In this document: positions 26,772 through 35,647 of the stretch, in pieces | Layout of the letters: each line of letters starts with the position of its first letter | How positions within the stretch are numbered: position 1 is the stretch's first letter | Notes under the pieces: generated by a model | Told to the model about the DNA's origin: nothing | The model's database searches: none | The model's input: only the letters and a program-made list of their open reading frames with translations | DNA from: CAISIP01 sp038326025 | GTDB lineage: Bacteria > Pseudomonadota > Gammaproteobacteria > Burkholderiales > Burkholderiaceae_C | Length of the DNA stretch: 64,000 nucleotides | Assembly: GCA_038326025.1 (NCBI GenBank) | Contig: JBBQJP010000013.1 | Coordinates: 1 to 64,000 of the forward strand | Reading direction: 5' to 3' | Program-made: the position numbers and the translations under genes

Positions 26772-27968
26772 CTAAGCGGTCACCAACCGCAAATGCGTGA
26801 TCTCCGACGACACGCCGAATCGCTTGGGTGGACCCCAGTATCCGGTGCCACGATTCGTATAGACCCACAGGTCAGCGAGCCGGTGCAGTCCGGCTGTGAA
26901 CGGCTGCTGGAACTTCACGAAGTGCATCCAGGGCCAGAACTGGCCGCCGTGGGTGTGGCCGGAGAGTTGCAGATGGAAGCCGGCGTCCGCCGCTGCAGGT
27001 GCGCTGCGCGGCTGGTGTGCCAGCAACAAGCGTATGCGGGCGCTGGCCGGCGCGCCGGCCATGGCCGCCACCGGGTCGCTGCGATGGCTTTCGTCGAAGT
27101 GATGGGCGCTGTAGTCGGCCACGCCGGCCACCACCACCATTTCGGTGTCGCGGTCCATCGAAGCGCATCCGGCGCCCGCACCGGATTCGTGGTGCAGCAC
27201 CTTGTGTTCGTTCATCAACACGTGGATGCCCAGGCTGCGTAATTCCTGCACCCAGGCATGCGCTCCCGAGTAGTACTCGTGATTGCCGGTCACGAAGAAG
27301 GTGCCGTGCGTCGACGTCAACCTGGCGAGTGGCGCCACATGCTGGCGCAATTCGTCGACCCGGCCGTCGACCAGGTCACCCGTGATGGCCACCATGTCGA
27401 CGCCCAGCCCGTTCACACGTGTGACGATGCGCTGCACATAGGCCTGCCGTATGGTCGGGCCGACATGGATGTCGGATATCTGGGCCACCGAGAAACCATG
27501 CAGGCTTGCCGGCAACCCGGCGATCGGAACGTCGACCCGCACAACCAACGCGGTGCGCCGCGCAGTCCAGAGTCCCCAGGCAGAGGCCACCAGCGCGAGC
27601 AGCGGCACGGCCGCAGCCGTGCCCGTCTGCAAAGGATGGAGCCAGGTGGGGTCCAACCCGGCCATGCTGCCCAAAACAGCTATGCCTAACCCAAGAGCCA
27701 GCACCGCGTCGCGCAGCAGTGTCAACACGAGCAAGGTCGAGAACAGTCCCATGAACAAGAGGCCGGCCCAGGTCAGCACGGTGGCCATTGCCCCGCGCTG
27801 GAGCCGGCGCCCCATGAAGCTCAGCGGCATCAGCAGCGCCGATGCTATCAACACGGTCACCAGCCACGGCTGGGCCGACGGCCAGGCATTGGCCAGCGCA
27901 GGCGCGATGCGCCAGCCGACCCAGGCATGGAGCAGGGTGGACAGGAGCAGGACGGGAATCAAGGGCAT
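26772..27968 (-). CDS. Membrane-anchored metallophosphoesterase
   Basis: A 398-residue protein. About four N-terminal membrane helices (residues 1-135) precede a calcineurin-like phosphoesterase domain with all metal motifs: DIH (AQISDIHVGP), GDLVDG, GNHEY, a central His (LLAHQPRSA) and GHTHGGQFWP. This is the YaeI/YkuE-like layout of proteins that hydrolyse phosphodiester or pyrophosphate bonds of lipids at the membrane. The substrate is not evident. Confidence 0.9.
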   Translation of the reverse strand: MPLIPVLLLSTLLHAWVGWRIAPALANAWPSAQPWLVTVLIASALLMPLSFMGRRLQRGAMATVLTWAGLLFMGLFSTLLVLTLLRDAVLALGLGIAVLGSMAGLDPTWLHPLQTGTAAAVPLLALVASAWGLWTARRTALVVRVDVPIAGLPASLHGFSVAQISDIHVGPTIRQAYVQRIVTRVNGLGVDMVAITGDLVDGRVDELRQHVAPLARLTSTHGTFFVTGNHEYYSGAHAWVQELRSLGIHVLMNEHKVLHHESGAGAGCASMDRDTEMVVVAGVADYSAHHFDESHRSDPVAAMAGAPASARIRLLLAHQPRSAPAAADAGFHLQLSGHTHGGQFWPWMHFVKFQQPFTAGLHRLADLWVYTNRGTGYWGPPKRFGVSSEITHLRLVTA

Positions 27969-28126
27969 CGCAGGTGAGCCGGATCGGTTGATGGATGAAT
28001 TGGGTATATGCAGCGCCGGCGCGAAAGTACAAGGCCATCTGTCAGGCGTGCCGGCAGGTCAGCGCATCTTTATTTGGAGCGCGTCGGCATGATAGGCCGC
28101 CGCACTGCGGTATGCCGGCGTTGTGG

Positions 28127-28891
28127 TCAATTTGCCGCCCAGGCCGCGATGATGTCGTCCAACCCCTGGCGGTAGTCCGTCACTGTGGCTTTCCAGCCCG
28201 GCACCTGCGGCCGGAGCGGGCCCGCTGGCATGGCGAGCGCCACTTGCTGCATGTGCTCCTTGCGCACGATCAACTGCATCAACGGTGCGGTGATACGCGG
28301 GACGTGCAACGGACACCGCGTGCCCAGGCCACGCGCAAAATGGTCCATGAAACGCATGAACGGCACGGCCTCTCCAGCGGTCGCGTAGAGCGTCTTGCCG
28401 GCGTGTTTCGCTTGCGCGGCCTTGAACAAAGCGCTGACCGCATCGTCGTGGTGCAGATGGAACTGCCCGGCGCCACGGGGTCCGGCCCAGTAGGGGCGTC
28501 CGAGCTTGAATGCCTTGCGGTAGCCACGCAGGTCCTGGCTGGTCGGCCCATACAGGTAACCCAGACGCACAATCACCGCGGGCGTCGGGCCGGACAACAC
28601 CATCTGCTCGCACTCCAGCACAACTTGTGCCAACGAAAACAGCGGTTCCTTGGCCGGTTCGGCGCACACGAATGCCATGCTGGCGTGGACCAGCAAACCT
28701 GCCTCGCTGCGCATGGCGCGGCGCGTGCCGGCGCGGGTGGTACGCGCAAAGTCCTTCCAGGCGTGGCCGTCGTGCAGCAAGGTGTTGGCTTGCTGGCCGC
28801 TGAGGTTGAAGTGAACGTTGGCGGGTGCCTCAGCCTGGCGGGCCAGGATGCGCCCGAGTTCGGATTGGCGGCCGGTAATGGATGGGGTCAT
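28127..28891 (-). CDS. Short extended-SDR-like protein lacking the Rossmann start
   Basis: A 254-residue protein resembling the C-terminal two-thirds of NAD-dependent epimerase/dehydratases: VIVRLGYLYGP, then HHDDAVSALFKAA and the substrate-side region GKTLYATAGEAVPF. The glycine-rich NAD motif (GxxGxxG) expected at the N-terminus is absent and the YxxxK position reads SLAQVVLECEQ, so redox activity is doubtful. No lost N-terminus is visible in the 52 bases before the upstream LysR gene, so this is an old truncation or a binding-only paralogue. It lies downstream of the ArgP-like regulator on the same strand. Confidence 0.65.
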   Translation of the reverse strand: MTPSITGRQSELGRILARQAEAPANVHFNLSGQQANTLLHDGHAWKDFARTTRAGTRRAMRSEAGLLVHASMAFVCAEPAKEPLFSLAQVVLECEQMVLSGPTPAVIVRLGYLYGPTSQDLRGYRKAFKLGRPYWAGPRGAGQFHLHHDDAVSALFKAAQAKHAGKTLYATAGEAVPFMRFMDHFARGLGTRCPLHVPRITAPLMQLIVRKEHMQQVALAMPAGPLRPQVPGWKATVTDYRQGLDDIIAAWAAN

Positions 28892-28943
28892 GGCTGGTCC
28901 GTTGGTCGATGATGCTCGGGTGCGGAAGTCGCACAGGCAAGGC

Positions 28944-29900
28944 CTATTGTCCGATGCGTGCGCCGGTTTTGCGGGCAGCGGTGTCGTCAGGTTTTGGGCC
29001 TGCCGGCTCCAGGTGCACGCGCGCGGCGCTGCGCACCGCCTGTGTCAGTCGTTTCAGCGCCGGCAACGCGACCCGTGCGTGTTGCCAGCTGAGCGTGACG
29101 TCGAGTGTGGCGTCGCGCTTCAATGGGACCAGGGATCCGCTGGCCAGATGCGAGGCCACCAAGGTGACCGGACTCATGCCCCAGCCGATATCGGCCAGGC
29201 AGGCGTCGACAAAGGCCTGGGAGGCAGGGAAACCATGGGCTGGCGGCTCGAGCCCGGCACCAAAATGTGCCGTCAGCCATAACTTTTGCAACATGTCCTT
29301 CTGGTTGAACACCAGCATCGGCGCCAACGCCAGCGTCGCTCGGGTCACGCCGTGCGGGAAATGTCGCTGCATATAGGCCGGGCTGGCCGCGGCGACGTAG
29401 GGCATGTGGCCAAGCACCTCGCTGTTGCATCCCTGCACGGCCTTGTGCGCGGCGGTCACCGCGGCCAGCACCTCGCCATTGCGCAGCCACTGGGCGGTGT
29501 GGTCCTGGTCGTCCAGGTGGATGTCCAGCAGTTCAGTCCCGCCTTGCGTGAAGGCGCTGGCTGCAGCCATGAACCAGCCGCCCAGGCTGTCGGCATTGAC
29601 CGCTACGCGCAGGCGGGCCCGCTCGTCGGTGCCGGGTTCCGGCAACAGGCCGGGCAGTGTCTCGCGCAAACCATGCTCCAACAAGCCGACATGCTCGACG
29701 TGGCGACACAGACGCTGGCCGGCCTCGGTGGCCTCACAGGGAGAGCCGCGCACGACCAGCACGCGACCCAAACGCTCTTCGAGCAGCTTGACGCGCTGCG
29801 AGACGGCCGATGGCGTGACGTGCAGTGCACGCGCGGCGCGCTCGAAACTGCCTTCGCGCACGACGCAGGCCAGGGCCTGCAGACCGGGGTAGTCAAGCAT
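28944..29900 (-). CDS. argP: LysR-family regulator ArgP/LysG-like
   Basis: A 318-residue LysR-type regulator. The N-terminal winged helix (LQALACVVREGSFERAARAL, HVTPSAVSQRVKLLEERLG) is followed by the periplasmic-binding-like effector domain. Features such as ALHVTPSAVSQRVKLLE and a substrate pocket beginning VAVNADSLGGWF are those of ArgP/LysG, which sense arginine/lysine and activate the exporter gene. It is divergent from a LysE/ArgO gene with a perfect T-N11-A palindrome between, the classical layout. Confidence 0.9.
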   Translation of the reverse strand: MLDYPGLQALACVVREGSFERAARALHVTPSAVSQRVKLLEERLGRVLVVRGSPCEATEAGQRLCRHVEHVGLLEHGLRETLPGLLPEPGTDERARLRVAVNADSLGGWFMAAASAFTQGGTELLDIHLDDQDHTAQWLRNGEVLAAVTAAHKAVQGCNSEVLGHMPYVAAASPAYMQRHFPHGVTRATLALAPMLVFNQKDMLQKLWLTAHFGAGLEPPAHGFPASQAFVDACLADIGWGMSPVTLVASHLASGSLVPLKRDATLDVTLSWQHARVALPALKRLTQAVRSAARVHLEPAGPKPDDTAARKTGARIGQ

Positions 29901-29907
29901 CAGTTTC

Positions 29908-29924
29908 TCTAATTACCAATTAGA
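29908..29924. promoter_or_regulatory. LysR-type operator (perfect inverted repeat)
   Basis: TCTAATT-ACC-AATTAGA: seven-base perfect arms around three bases, containing the LysR consensus T-N11-A, in the 70-base gap between the divergent regulator (start 29900) and the exporter (start 29971). Very likely the ArgP binding site for autoregulation and activation of the exporter. Confidence 0.75.
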
Positions 29925-29970
29925 TAAGTTAACTGGCCTAATTTAACCATGCCGTGCATCATCGTGCCCC

Positions 29971-30627
29971 ATGAACCTTCTTGCGGACACCGTGACCCCA
30001 TCTGCCGCCTTGTCCATCGGCGCGGCTGGTTTTCTGCTCAGCCTGTCGCTGATCGCCGCCATCGGAGCGCAAAACCTGTTCGTGTTGCGCCAGGGACTGC
30101 TGCATCAGCACGTCGGGTCGTGTGTGGCGTTCTGCGCGATTGTCGACGCCACGTTGGTTGCGCTGGGGGTGTTCGGGATGGCAGAACTGGTGGCAGGAAG
30201 CCCGCGTTTTGCGCAGGTCATGGCGATTGGCGGGGCGCTGTTCCTGCTCGCCTATGGTGTTTCGGCGCTGCGCCGCGCCGCGCGCGGTGGCGCCGCGGCA
30301 CAGGTCGATGGTGTGCGCAGCCTCGCCTGGCCGGTGGTGCTGGCGCAACTGGCCGCGCTCACCTTGCTCAATCCCCACGTCTACCTCGACACGGTGGTAC
30401 TCATAGGTTCAGTCGGCGCGCGCCAGACCGGCGACCTGAAGTGGATCTATATAGCAGGCGCCAGTCTGGCCAGCGTGGTCTGGTTCGTGTCGCTCGGTTA
30501 CGGCGCACGCTGGCTCAAGCCCCTGTTTGCACGTCCGTCTGCCTGGCGCGTGCTGGATCTGGTGACCGGCATCACCATGCTGGTGTTGTCGGCTGGGTTG
30601 ATGCTGACGCTGCCAGCCGTGGCATGA
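29971..30627 (+). CDS. argO: LysE/ArgO-type basic amino acid exporter
   Basis: A 218-residue inner-membrane exporter with six predicted helices. It carries the family start SLSLIAAIGAQNLFVLRQGL and the mid-protein motif LLNPHVYLDTVVLIGS. It exports lysine/arginine when intracellular levels are high, driven by the proton gradient. It is divergent from its regulator. Length and motifs match LysE/ArgO rather than the RhtB branch. Strongly supported, though whether arginine or lysine is the main substrate cannot be told. Confidence 0.92.
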   Translation: MNLLADTVTPSAALSIGAAGFLLSLSLIAAIGAQNLFVLRQGLLHQHVGSCVAFCAIVDATLVALGVFGMAELVAGSPRFAQVMAIGGALFLLAYGVSALRRAARGGAAAQVDGVRSLAWPVVLAQLAALTLLNPHVYLDTVVLIGSVGARQTGDLKWIYIAGASLASVVWFVSLGYGARWLKPLFARPSAWRVLDLVTGITMLVLSAGLMLTLPAVA

Positions 30628-30665
30628 GCGCGTAGTGGCGGCATTGCCGTTGCGCGTGAAGTCGT

Positions 30666-31586
30666 TCAGCCTTTGGAGACGGCGATCTTGTACAGTTCCC
30701 CCGCCTGTGCCGTCACGGCCCCTGGCTTGCCGTCGCCAATCAATCGCCCGTCGACCTTCGTCACCGGTGTCACGCCGCCAAGCGTGCCGGTGACAAAAGC
30801 CTCCTTGGCCGTGTAGACCTGGGCCAGCGTGAAGTCGCATTCACGCACCACCTTGCCGGCGGCGCGCCAGGCCTTGATGACGTTGTCCTGGGTGATGCCC
30901 TTGAAGCTGTACAGACCGGTCGAGGTCCAGAGTTCGTCGTCGCCGCGCACGATGAAGAAGTTGGTGCTGTTGCAGCTGGCGATAAAGCCGCGCGGGTCCA
31001 GCATCAGCGCTTCGTCGGCGCCCAGATTGATGGCCTGGATCAGCGCCTGGATCAGGTTCAGCCGGCTGTGCGAGTTCAGGCGCAGGTCGAACACGTCCGG
31101 TGTGCTGGTGCGGAAGGTCGAGGTCATCAGCGTCAGGCCCTTGGCGCGGGTTTCCGGCTTTGGCGTCTTGTACTCGGCGACGATGACGACGGTGGCGCCG
31201 CCAATCACGAAACGTGGATCCTGGTTTGGCGTTTTCTTCTTGCCACGCGTGACCATCAGGCGCATGTGCGCGCCGTCGGTCATGCCGTTGCGCTCCAGCG
31301 TCTTCCGCAGCGCATTTTCCATGGCGACGCGGTCCATGCCGATGTCCAGCGCGATGGAAGCGGCGCCTTCATACAACCGGTCCAGGTGCGCCTGCAGGCT
31401 GATGATGCGGCCCTTTATCAGGCGCAGGCCTTCCCAGATGCCGTCGCCCAGCGCGAAGCCGCTGTCGAACACCGACACGCGGGCCTCATCGCGGGGGAAA
31501 AATTCACCGTTTACATAGACCAGCACCGCATCGTTGCGGGGGTCGGTGGCATAACCTTGGGCGCTTTCGGAGGAGGTGGCGGTCAT
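30666..31586 (-). CDS. Class IV aminotransferase-fold protein lacking the PLP lysine
   Basis: A 306-residue protein of the branched-chain/D-amino acid aminotransferase fold (VYVNGEFFPRDEARVSVFD, GDGIWEGLRLIKG, HLDRLYEGAA, GITQDNVI). Aligned without gaps to D-amino acid transaminase around IKSLNLLNNV, the catalytic lysine is Asn171 (RLNSHSRLNLI) and the PLP-nitrogen Glu is Ser204 (GFIASCNSTNFF). Both PLP residues are therefore missing in an otherwise intact protein, so it is probably not a transaminase; a lysine-independent lyase or binding role is possible. It lies downstream of the amino acid ABC operon after 152 bases, same strand. Confidence 0.8.
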   Translation of the reverse strand: MTATSSESAQGYATDPRNDAVLVYVNGEFFPRDEARVSVFDSGFALGDGIWEGLRLIKGRIISLQAHLDRLYEGAASIALDIGMDRVAMENALRKTLERNGMTDGAHMRLMVTRGKKKTPNQDPRFVIGGATVVIVAEYKTPKPETRAKGLTLMTSTFRTSTPDVFDLRLNSHSRLNLIQALIQAINLGADEALMLDPRGFIASCNSTNFFIVRGDDELWTSTGLYSFKGITQDNVIKAWRAAGKVVRECDFTLAQVYTAKEAFVTGTLGGVTPVTKVDGRLIGDGKPGAVTAQAGELYKIAVSKG

Positions 31587-31738
31587 TTATCGGTTCCAGT
31601 TGCGGTGGTGGGTGTTGCGGGCTTGCGGGACTGCACGGTCGCTGAGTAATATTCGGTTCGATGACGCGGCGCCGGACGCCCTGTGGTGGCTCGGCTTGCG
31701 CCGTGTTTCGCAGTCGGTCGTCGGTGGCGAGAAAAGTA

Positions 31739-32539
31739 CTAGAAATGAAACTCGTTGTGGCGTGCCAGAAAGGCCTGGGTACGCGCCTGTTTCGGATGCT
31801 TTAGCACCTCGTCGGGCGTGCCGTCTTCGTGGATCACGCCGTCGGCAATGAACAGGATCCGGTTGGCAAAGTGGTAGGCAAAGCCGAGCTCGTGTGTCAC
31901 CAGCAGCATGGTGTGGCCTTCTTCGGCCAGCGCACGGATCACGCGCAGCACTTCGCCGACCAGCTCCGGGTCGAGTGCCGACGTGGGCTCGTCGAAAAGC
32001 AGCAGTTCGGGCTCCATGGCCAACGCACGCGCGATGGCGACACGCTGCTTCTGTCCGCCGGACAAACGGGCCGGGTAGGCGTCGGCCTTGTCGGCCAAGC
32101 CAACTCGGGCCAACTGGGCGCTGGCCTTGGCGTCGGCCTCGTCGCGCGCCAGACCTTTGACGGTGCGCAGGCCCTCCATGACGTTGCCCAGCGCCGTCAT
32201 GTGCGGGAACAGGTTGAACTGCTGGAACACCATGCCCACACGCTGGCGCACGGTGGTCAATTCGCGCTCCGAGTAGCGGGTCTCGGTCGCTCCGCCGCGG
32301 CCAGCGTGTTCAGTGCCGACGACGCTGCCGCCAAGCTCAATGCGGCCGGCCGATGGCTTCTCCATGAAGTTCAGGCAACGCAGCAAGGTGCTCTTGCCCG
32401 AACCCGATGCGCCCAGGATGGCGATGCGGTCGCCGGGCTTTACCGTCAGGTCGACACCCTTGATGATTTCGTTGTCACCGAACTGCTTGCGCAGGCCGGT
32501 CACGCGCAGCAGATCAGGGGAGCTGGATGTGGTCGTCAT
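31739..32539 (-). CDS. Polar amino acid ABC transporter ATPase (GlnQ type)
   Basis: A 266-residue ATPase: Walker A GASGSGKST, Q-loop VFQQFNLFPH, signature LSGGQKQR, Walker B LLLFDEPTSALDP, H-loop VTHE. All catalytic elements are present. It powers the two permeases encoded just upstream (4-base gap). The ATG at 32539 is chosen; a longer frame from an upstream ATG overlaps the permease gene. Last gene of the GntR-led operon unless transcription continues into the class IV gene. Confidence 0.93.
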   Translation of the reverse strand: MTTTSSSPDLLRVTGLRKQFGDNEIIKGVDLTVKPGDRIAILGASGSGKSTLLRCLNFMEKPSAGRIELGGSVVGTEHAGRGGATETRYSERELTTVRQRVGMVFQQFNLFPHMTALGNVMEGLRTVKGLARDEADAKASAQLARVGLADKADAYPARLSGGQKQRVAIARALAMEPELLLFDEPTSALDPELVGEVLRVIRALAEEGHTMLLVTHELGFAYHFANRILFIADGVIHEDGTPDEVLKHPKQARTQAFLARHNEFHF

Positions 32540-32543
32540 GATG

Positions 32544-33209
32544 TCAGTCGCCCAGGCGCAGCCTGCGCTCGAGTACATAGGTGGCCTGTACCAGCGGATA
32601 CAGGAAGGCGAAGAAGATCAACGCGATCACGGTGTACGCCTCGATCGGGTTGTAGTTGAGTGATGCGATCAGCTTGCCCTGCTGCAGCAACTCCACGTAG
32701 GCCACGGCAGAGGCCAGGGTGGACATCTTGAAGATCTCGATGGCGCGATTGGTCAAAGCCGGCAGCATGCGCTTGATGGCCTGCGGCAGGATCACACGGC
32801 GCATGGCCTGGCCATGGGTCATGCCCAGCGCCTGCGCACCTTCCCATTGGCCGGTTTCCAGCGACTGGATGCCACCGCGAAAGATCTCGCCCGAGAAAGC
32901 CGCCGAGTTGAGCGAGATGCCTAGCGCCGCTGCCATCAACGGGCTGATCTCGAAAGGCACCAGCATCGGCAAGGCGAAGTAGAACCACAGAATCTGCACC
33001 AACACCGGCGTGTTGCGAAAGAACTCCACAAAGATGCTGGTCGGAATGTAGATCCATTTGCGCGACGCATATCGTCCCAGTCCGACCAACAGGCCGAGCG
33101 ACATGCCCAGTACCAGGCAGATCACAAAGATGCGCAGCGTGCCAGCAGCCCCGGCGAGCAGGGCCTCGGGATTGTCCCAGACCGCTTGAAAATTCCAGGT
33201 GTGATTCAC
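32544..33209 (-). CDS. Polar amino acid ABC transporter permease
   Basis: A 221-residue membrane protein of the HisM/GlnP type: N-terminal FRNTPVLVQILWFYF motif and EAA loop GAQALGMTHGQAMRRVILPQA for ATPase contact. About five membrane helices. It would form a heterodimer with the next permease. Starts 21 bases after the upstream permease gene. Confidence 0.92.
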   Translation of the reverse strand: MNHTWNFQAVWDNPEALLAGAAGTLRIFVICLVLGMSLGLLVGLGRYASRKWIYIPTSIFVEFFRNTPVLVQILWFYFALPMLVPFEISPLMAAALGISLNSAAFSGEIFRGGIQSLETGQWEGAQALGMTHGQAMRRVILPQAIKRMLPALTNRAIEIFKMSTLASAVAYVELLQQGKLIASLNYNPIEAYTVIALIFFAFLYPLVQATYVLERRLRLGD

Positions 33210-33230
33210 GGTGGCCTCCTTTGCGGGTTC

Positions 33231-33908
33231 TCAATGCACCGTGGTCTCGCCGCTCATGGCGAGCCGGCGTTCGATGCGGTGCACGATCAGGCTGACCATG
33301 GAGATGACCGTGAGATAGATCAACGCGGTGACGGTGAACACTTCCAGTGGACGAAATGTCTTCTGCGCCAGCTCGTTGGCCTGGAACAGCAGGTCGGCAT
33401 AGGAGACGGTGGCCACCAGCGTGGTGGTCTTCATGAGCTCGATTGAGCGTTCCATGAAGGCTGGGATCATGCGTTTGACGGCTTGAGGCAGGATCACGCG
33501 GCGCATGGCCTGCGCGCCGTTCATGCCCAGCGCGCGCGCCGCTTCGCTCTGGCCACGATCGATCGAGACGATGCCGGCGCGAAACACTTCGGCGAAGAAG
33601 GCGGCCGACTGGATCGAGAAGGTCAGCGCCGCTGCGACGAACGGCGTCATCTCCACCTGGATCAGGATCGGCAAGGCGAAGAAGAACCAGAACAGTTGCA
33701 CCAGCGGCGGCGTGGTGCGGAAAAACTCGACGATGAAACCGGCCGTCAGTGACAGCGCACGCAGCCGGGACAGGCGCAGCAGCGCCAGTGCCAGCCCCAG
33801 CGGAACGCCGAACGCGAGGGCCGTTCCGGTTAGTTTGAGCGTAGCGAACAGGCCCGCAGCCAGCATGCCGGAGTTGGCCAGAACTGGCGCGAAATCCCAT
33901 TGGTACAT
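33231..33908 (-). CDS. Polar amino acid ABC transporter permease
   Basis: A 225-residue HisQ-type membrane protein with FRTTPPLVQLFWFFF and EAA loop AARALGMNGAQAMRRVILPQA. It is paralogous to the following permease. It sits between the receptor gene (34-base gap) and its partner. About five helices. Confidence 0.92.
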   Translation of the reverse strand: MYQWDFAPVLANSGMLAAGLFATLKLTGTALAFGVPLGLALALLRLSRLRALSLTAGFIVEFFRTTPPLVQLFWFFFALPILIQVEMTPFVAAALTFSIQSAAFFAEVFRAGIVSIDRGQSEAARALGMNGAQAMRRVILPQAVKRMIPAFMERSIELMKTTTLVATVSYADLLFQANELAQKTFRPLEVFTVTALIYLTVISMVSLIVHRIERRLAMSGETTVH

Positions 33909-33942
33909 TGGCTGCAGACCCGCCTGTTATCTCAGTGCGTGC

Positions 33943-34779
33943 TCAGAGCATTTCTTTCATGACCGGTGGCGATGCCTTCGGGTCCAGACCAAAGCCGGTC
34001 AGGAATTCCTCGTACCATTTCTGCGTCTGACCGCCCTTGTAGTAGTCGGTCAACTGCTTGTCGACAAATGCCAGGAAGGCCTTGTCTTCCTTGCGCACCG
34101 CTGCGCTCGATGCCTGCGACTTGGCGGGCGTGGGCACGACGATCTTGCCGCTGCCAAGTTTCTGGCGAGCGGCCAGCAGTGGCGGGTGGAACAGGCAGAC
34201 TGCATCGGCACGCCCCGCCTGGTAGGCAGCAATCGCCTCGCCATTGCCCGGGAAACGCTGGATGGTGGCGTTGGGCGTGGTCTCGGTCAGGAACTTGTCC
34301 ATGCTGCTGGCTTGCGGCACGGCAATACGTACACCAGCCTTGTTCAGGTCGGCCCAGGTCTTGACGGCCAGGTCGTCGCGCGCCAGCACGGCGAGCGAGT
34401 AGTACAGCAGCGGCGCCTGCGGAAAGTCCACGGCCTGGGCCCGTTCCGGGGTCGCGTCCATCATGTACATGATGTCGATCTTGTTGCCCTGCAGCGCGGC
34501 AATGGCGGTACCCCAGCTCACCTCGACCGGTTCGAATTTCACGCCCAGCGCAGCGGCCATGGCCTTGCCCATGGATACACCGACGCCGGTGTTCCATTCG
34601 CCGTTCTTCGGGTCCTTGGAATACCAGGGCGGAGCCTGGGTCACGCCGACGCGCAGGCTGCCGCGTTGCTTGACCTGATCAAGGGTTCCGCTGGCCTGGG
34701 CGAAGGCCATGCCGGGCAGGGCGGTGGCCAGGGTGGTGGCGGCCATGCCACCCAGTGCGGTGCGTCGGTTGAAGCTCAT
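33943..34779 (-). CDS. ABC transporter amino acid-binding receptor, Tat signal
   Basis: A 278-residue periplasmic receptor of the SBP_bac_3 family. The N-terminus NRRTALGGMAATTLATA carries twin arginines followed by AFA, indicating Tat export. The mature part shows RGSLRVGVTQAPPWYSK, VGVSMGKAMAAALGVKFEPV, and IDIMYMMDATPERAQAVDF, usual for polar amino acid or keto-acid receptors. Its start overlaps the GntR stop by four bases (ATGA) and follows GGAGATTTGAC, so it is coupled to the regulator. Confidence 0.9.
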   Translation of the reverse strand: MSFNRRTALGGMAATTLATALPGMAFAQASGTLDQVKQRGSLRVGVTQAPPWYSKDPKNGEWNTGVGVSMGKAMAAALGVKFEPVEVSWGTAIAALQGNKIDIMYMMDATPERAQAVDFPQAPLLYYSLAVLARDDLAVKTWADLNKAGVRIAVPQASSMDKFLTETTPNATIQRFPGNGEAIAAYQAGRADAVCLFHPPLLAARQKLGSGKIVVPTPAKSQASSAAVRKEDKAFLAFVDKQLTDYYKGGQTQKWYEEFLTGFGLDPKASPPVMKEML

Positions 34780-35522
34780 GTCAAATCTCCTGAAGTGGGG
34801 GGAAGGTCGAACGGGTTGGCAAAACGCATGAAGGACTCGGTGCGTTCGGCGCCGCGCCCCATGTGGCTGTTGATTTCCTTGAGCATCACATCCAGGTCGT
34901 CGCCGAGCGCGGCTAGGACGTAGCTGTCGTGGCTGTCGCGACGTGGTCCTCGAATGGCATGGGCCCGGTGGTGGGCGGCCCAGTACAACTGCAGGCGCCC
35001 GCGCAGGCTGTGCCAGGCGCGCTGTAGCAGCTTGTGGCCGCTGGCTTCGAACACCAGGCCATGCAGGTCGAGTTCGGCCAGGATGCTGGCGGCGTCGTCG
35101 CCGGCATCGATGGCCTGGGTCAGCACCGCAACGCGCCGCTGCAGTTCGTGTGCGAACGCGTCGTCGCGCCGCGACCAGGTCTGCTCGAACGCAAAGCGCT
35201 CGAGCGTGATGCGCATGGAGTAGATCTCGCGAATGTCGTCGACGGTGAGCGTGATGACATGGGTGCCGGTGTAGGGCACGGTCACCAGCAGACCTTCCTC
35301 GATCAGTTCACGCAGGGCTTCGCGCAGCGGACCGCGACTGACGTCGAACTGCGCCGCCAGCAAGGTCTCGACCAACTGGGCGCCTGGCGCAATTTCGCCG
35401 CTCAGGATCGCGGAGCGCAAACGCTCGGCAATGTGTTGTCGAAAAGTGCTCTTACGCAGGCGTTCGGCACGAAAGCCTGATGGCAGGTCTGCTGGCTGGA
35501 TTGTGGGGAGTGCCGCGTTCAT
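34776..35522 (-). CDS. GntR/FadR-family regulator (FCD domain)
   Basis: A 248-residue regulator, first gene of the amino acid ABC operon. The winged helix (FRQHIAERLRSAILSGEIAPG, then LAAQFDVSRGPLREALRELIEEGLL) is followed by the FCD effector domain with metal-binding acidic/His positions (ELDLHGLVFEAS, INSHM). Such proteins repress transport/catabolic operons and are released by the substrate or its metabolite. As it leads the operon it probably regulates itself and all four transport genes. Confidence 0.9.
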   Translation of the reverse strand: MNAALPTIQPADLPSGFRAERLRKSTFRQHIAERLRSAILSGEIAPGAQLVETLLAAQFDVSRGPLREALRELIEEGLLVTVPYTGTHVITLTVDDIREIYSMRITLERFAFEQTWSRRDDAFAHELQRRVAVLTQAIDAGDDAASILAELDLHGLVFEASGHKLLQRAWHSLRGRLQLYWAAHHRAHAIRGPRRDSHDSYVLAALGDDLDVMLKEINSHMGRGAERTESFMRFANPFDLPPTSGDLT

Positions 35523-35592
35523 TTTGGTCGATGATCGATTGTTGACAATGTAGTGGATAAATGGATTTTCATCATGTGGGTTAACCCTGAGT

Positions 35593-35619
35593 AAAAAAAA
35601 AGGGCCCCCATGGGCCCTT
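35593..35619 (-). terminator. Rho-independent terminator of the TctC gene
   Basis: On the minus strand a perfect eight-base stem (AAGGGCCC / GGGCCCTT, loop ATGG) is followed by nine T residues. It lies 29 bases after the stop of the TctC-type receptor gene. A textbook intrinsic terminator. Confidence 0.9.
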
Positions 35620-35647
35620 ATCGATAGCTGCGTCTCGTCCGTGGCGA

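Noticed and set aside
26498..26868. Several 75-100 codon frames in the gap after the small exosortase-linked gene
   Set aside because: No ribosome sites, no family features, and they partly overlap the phosphoesterase gene.
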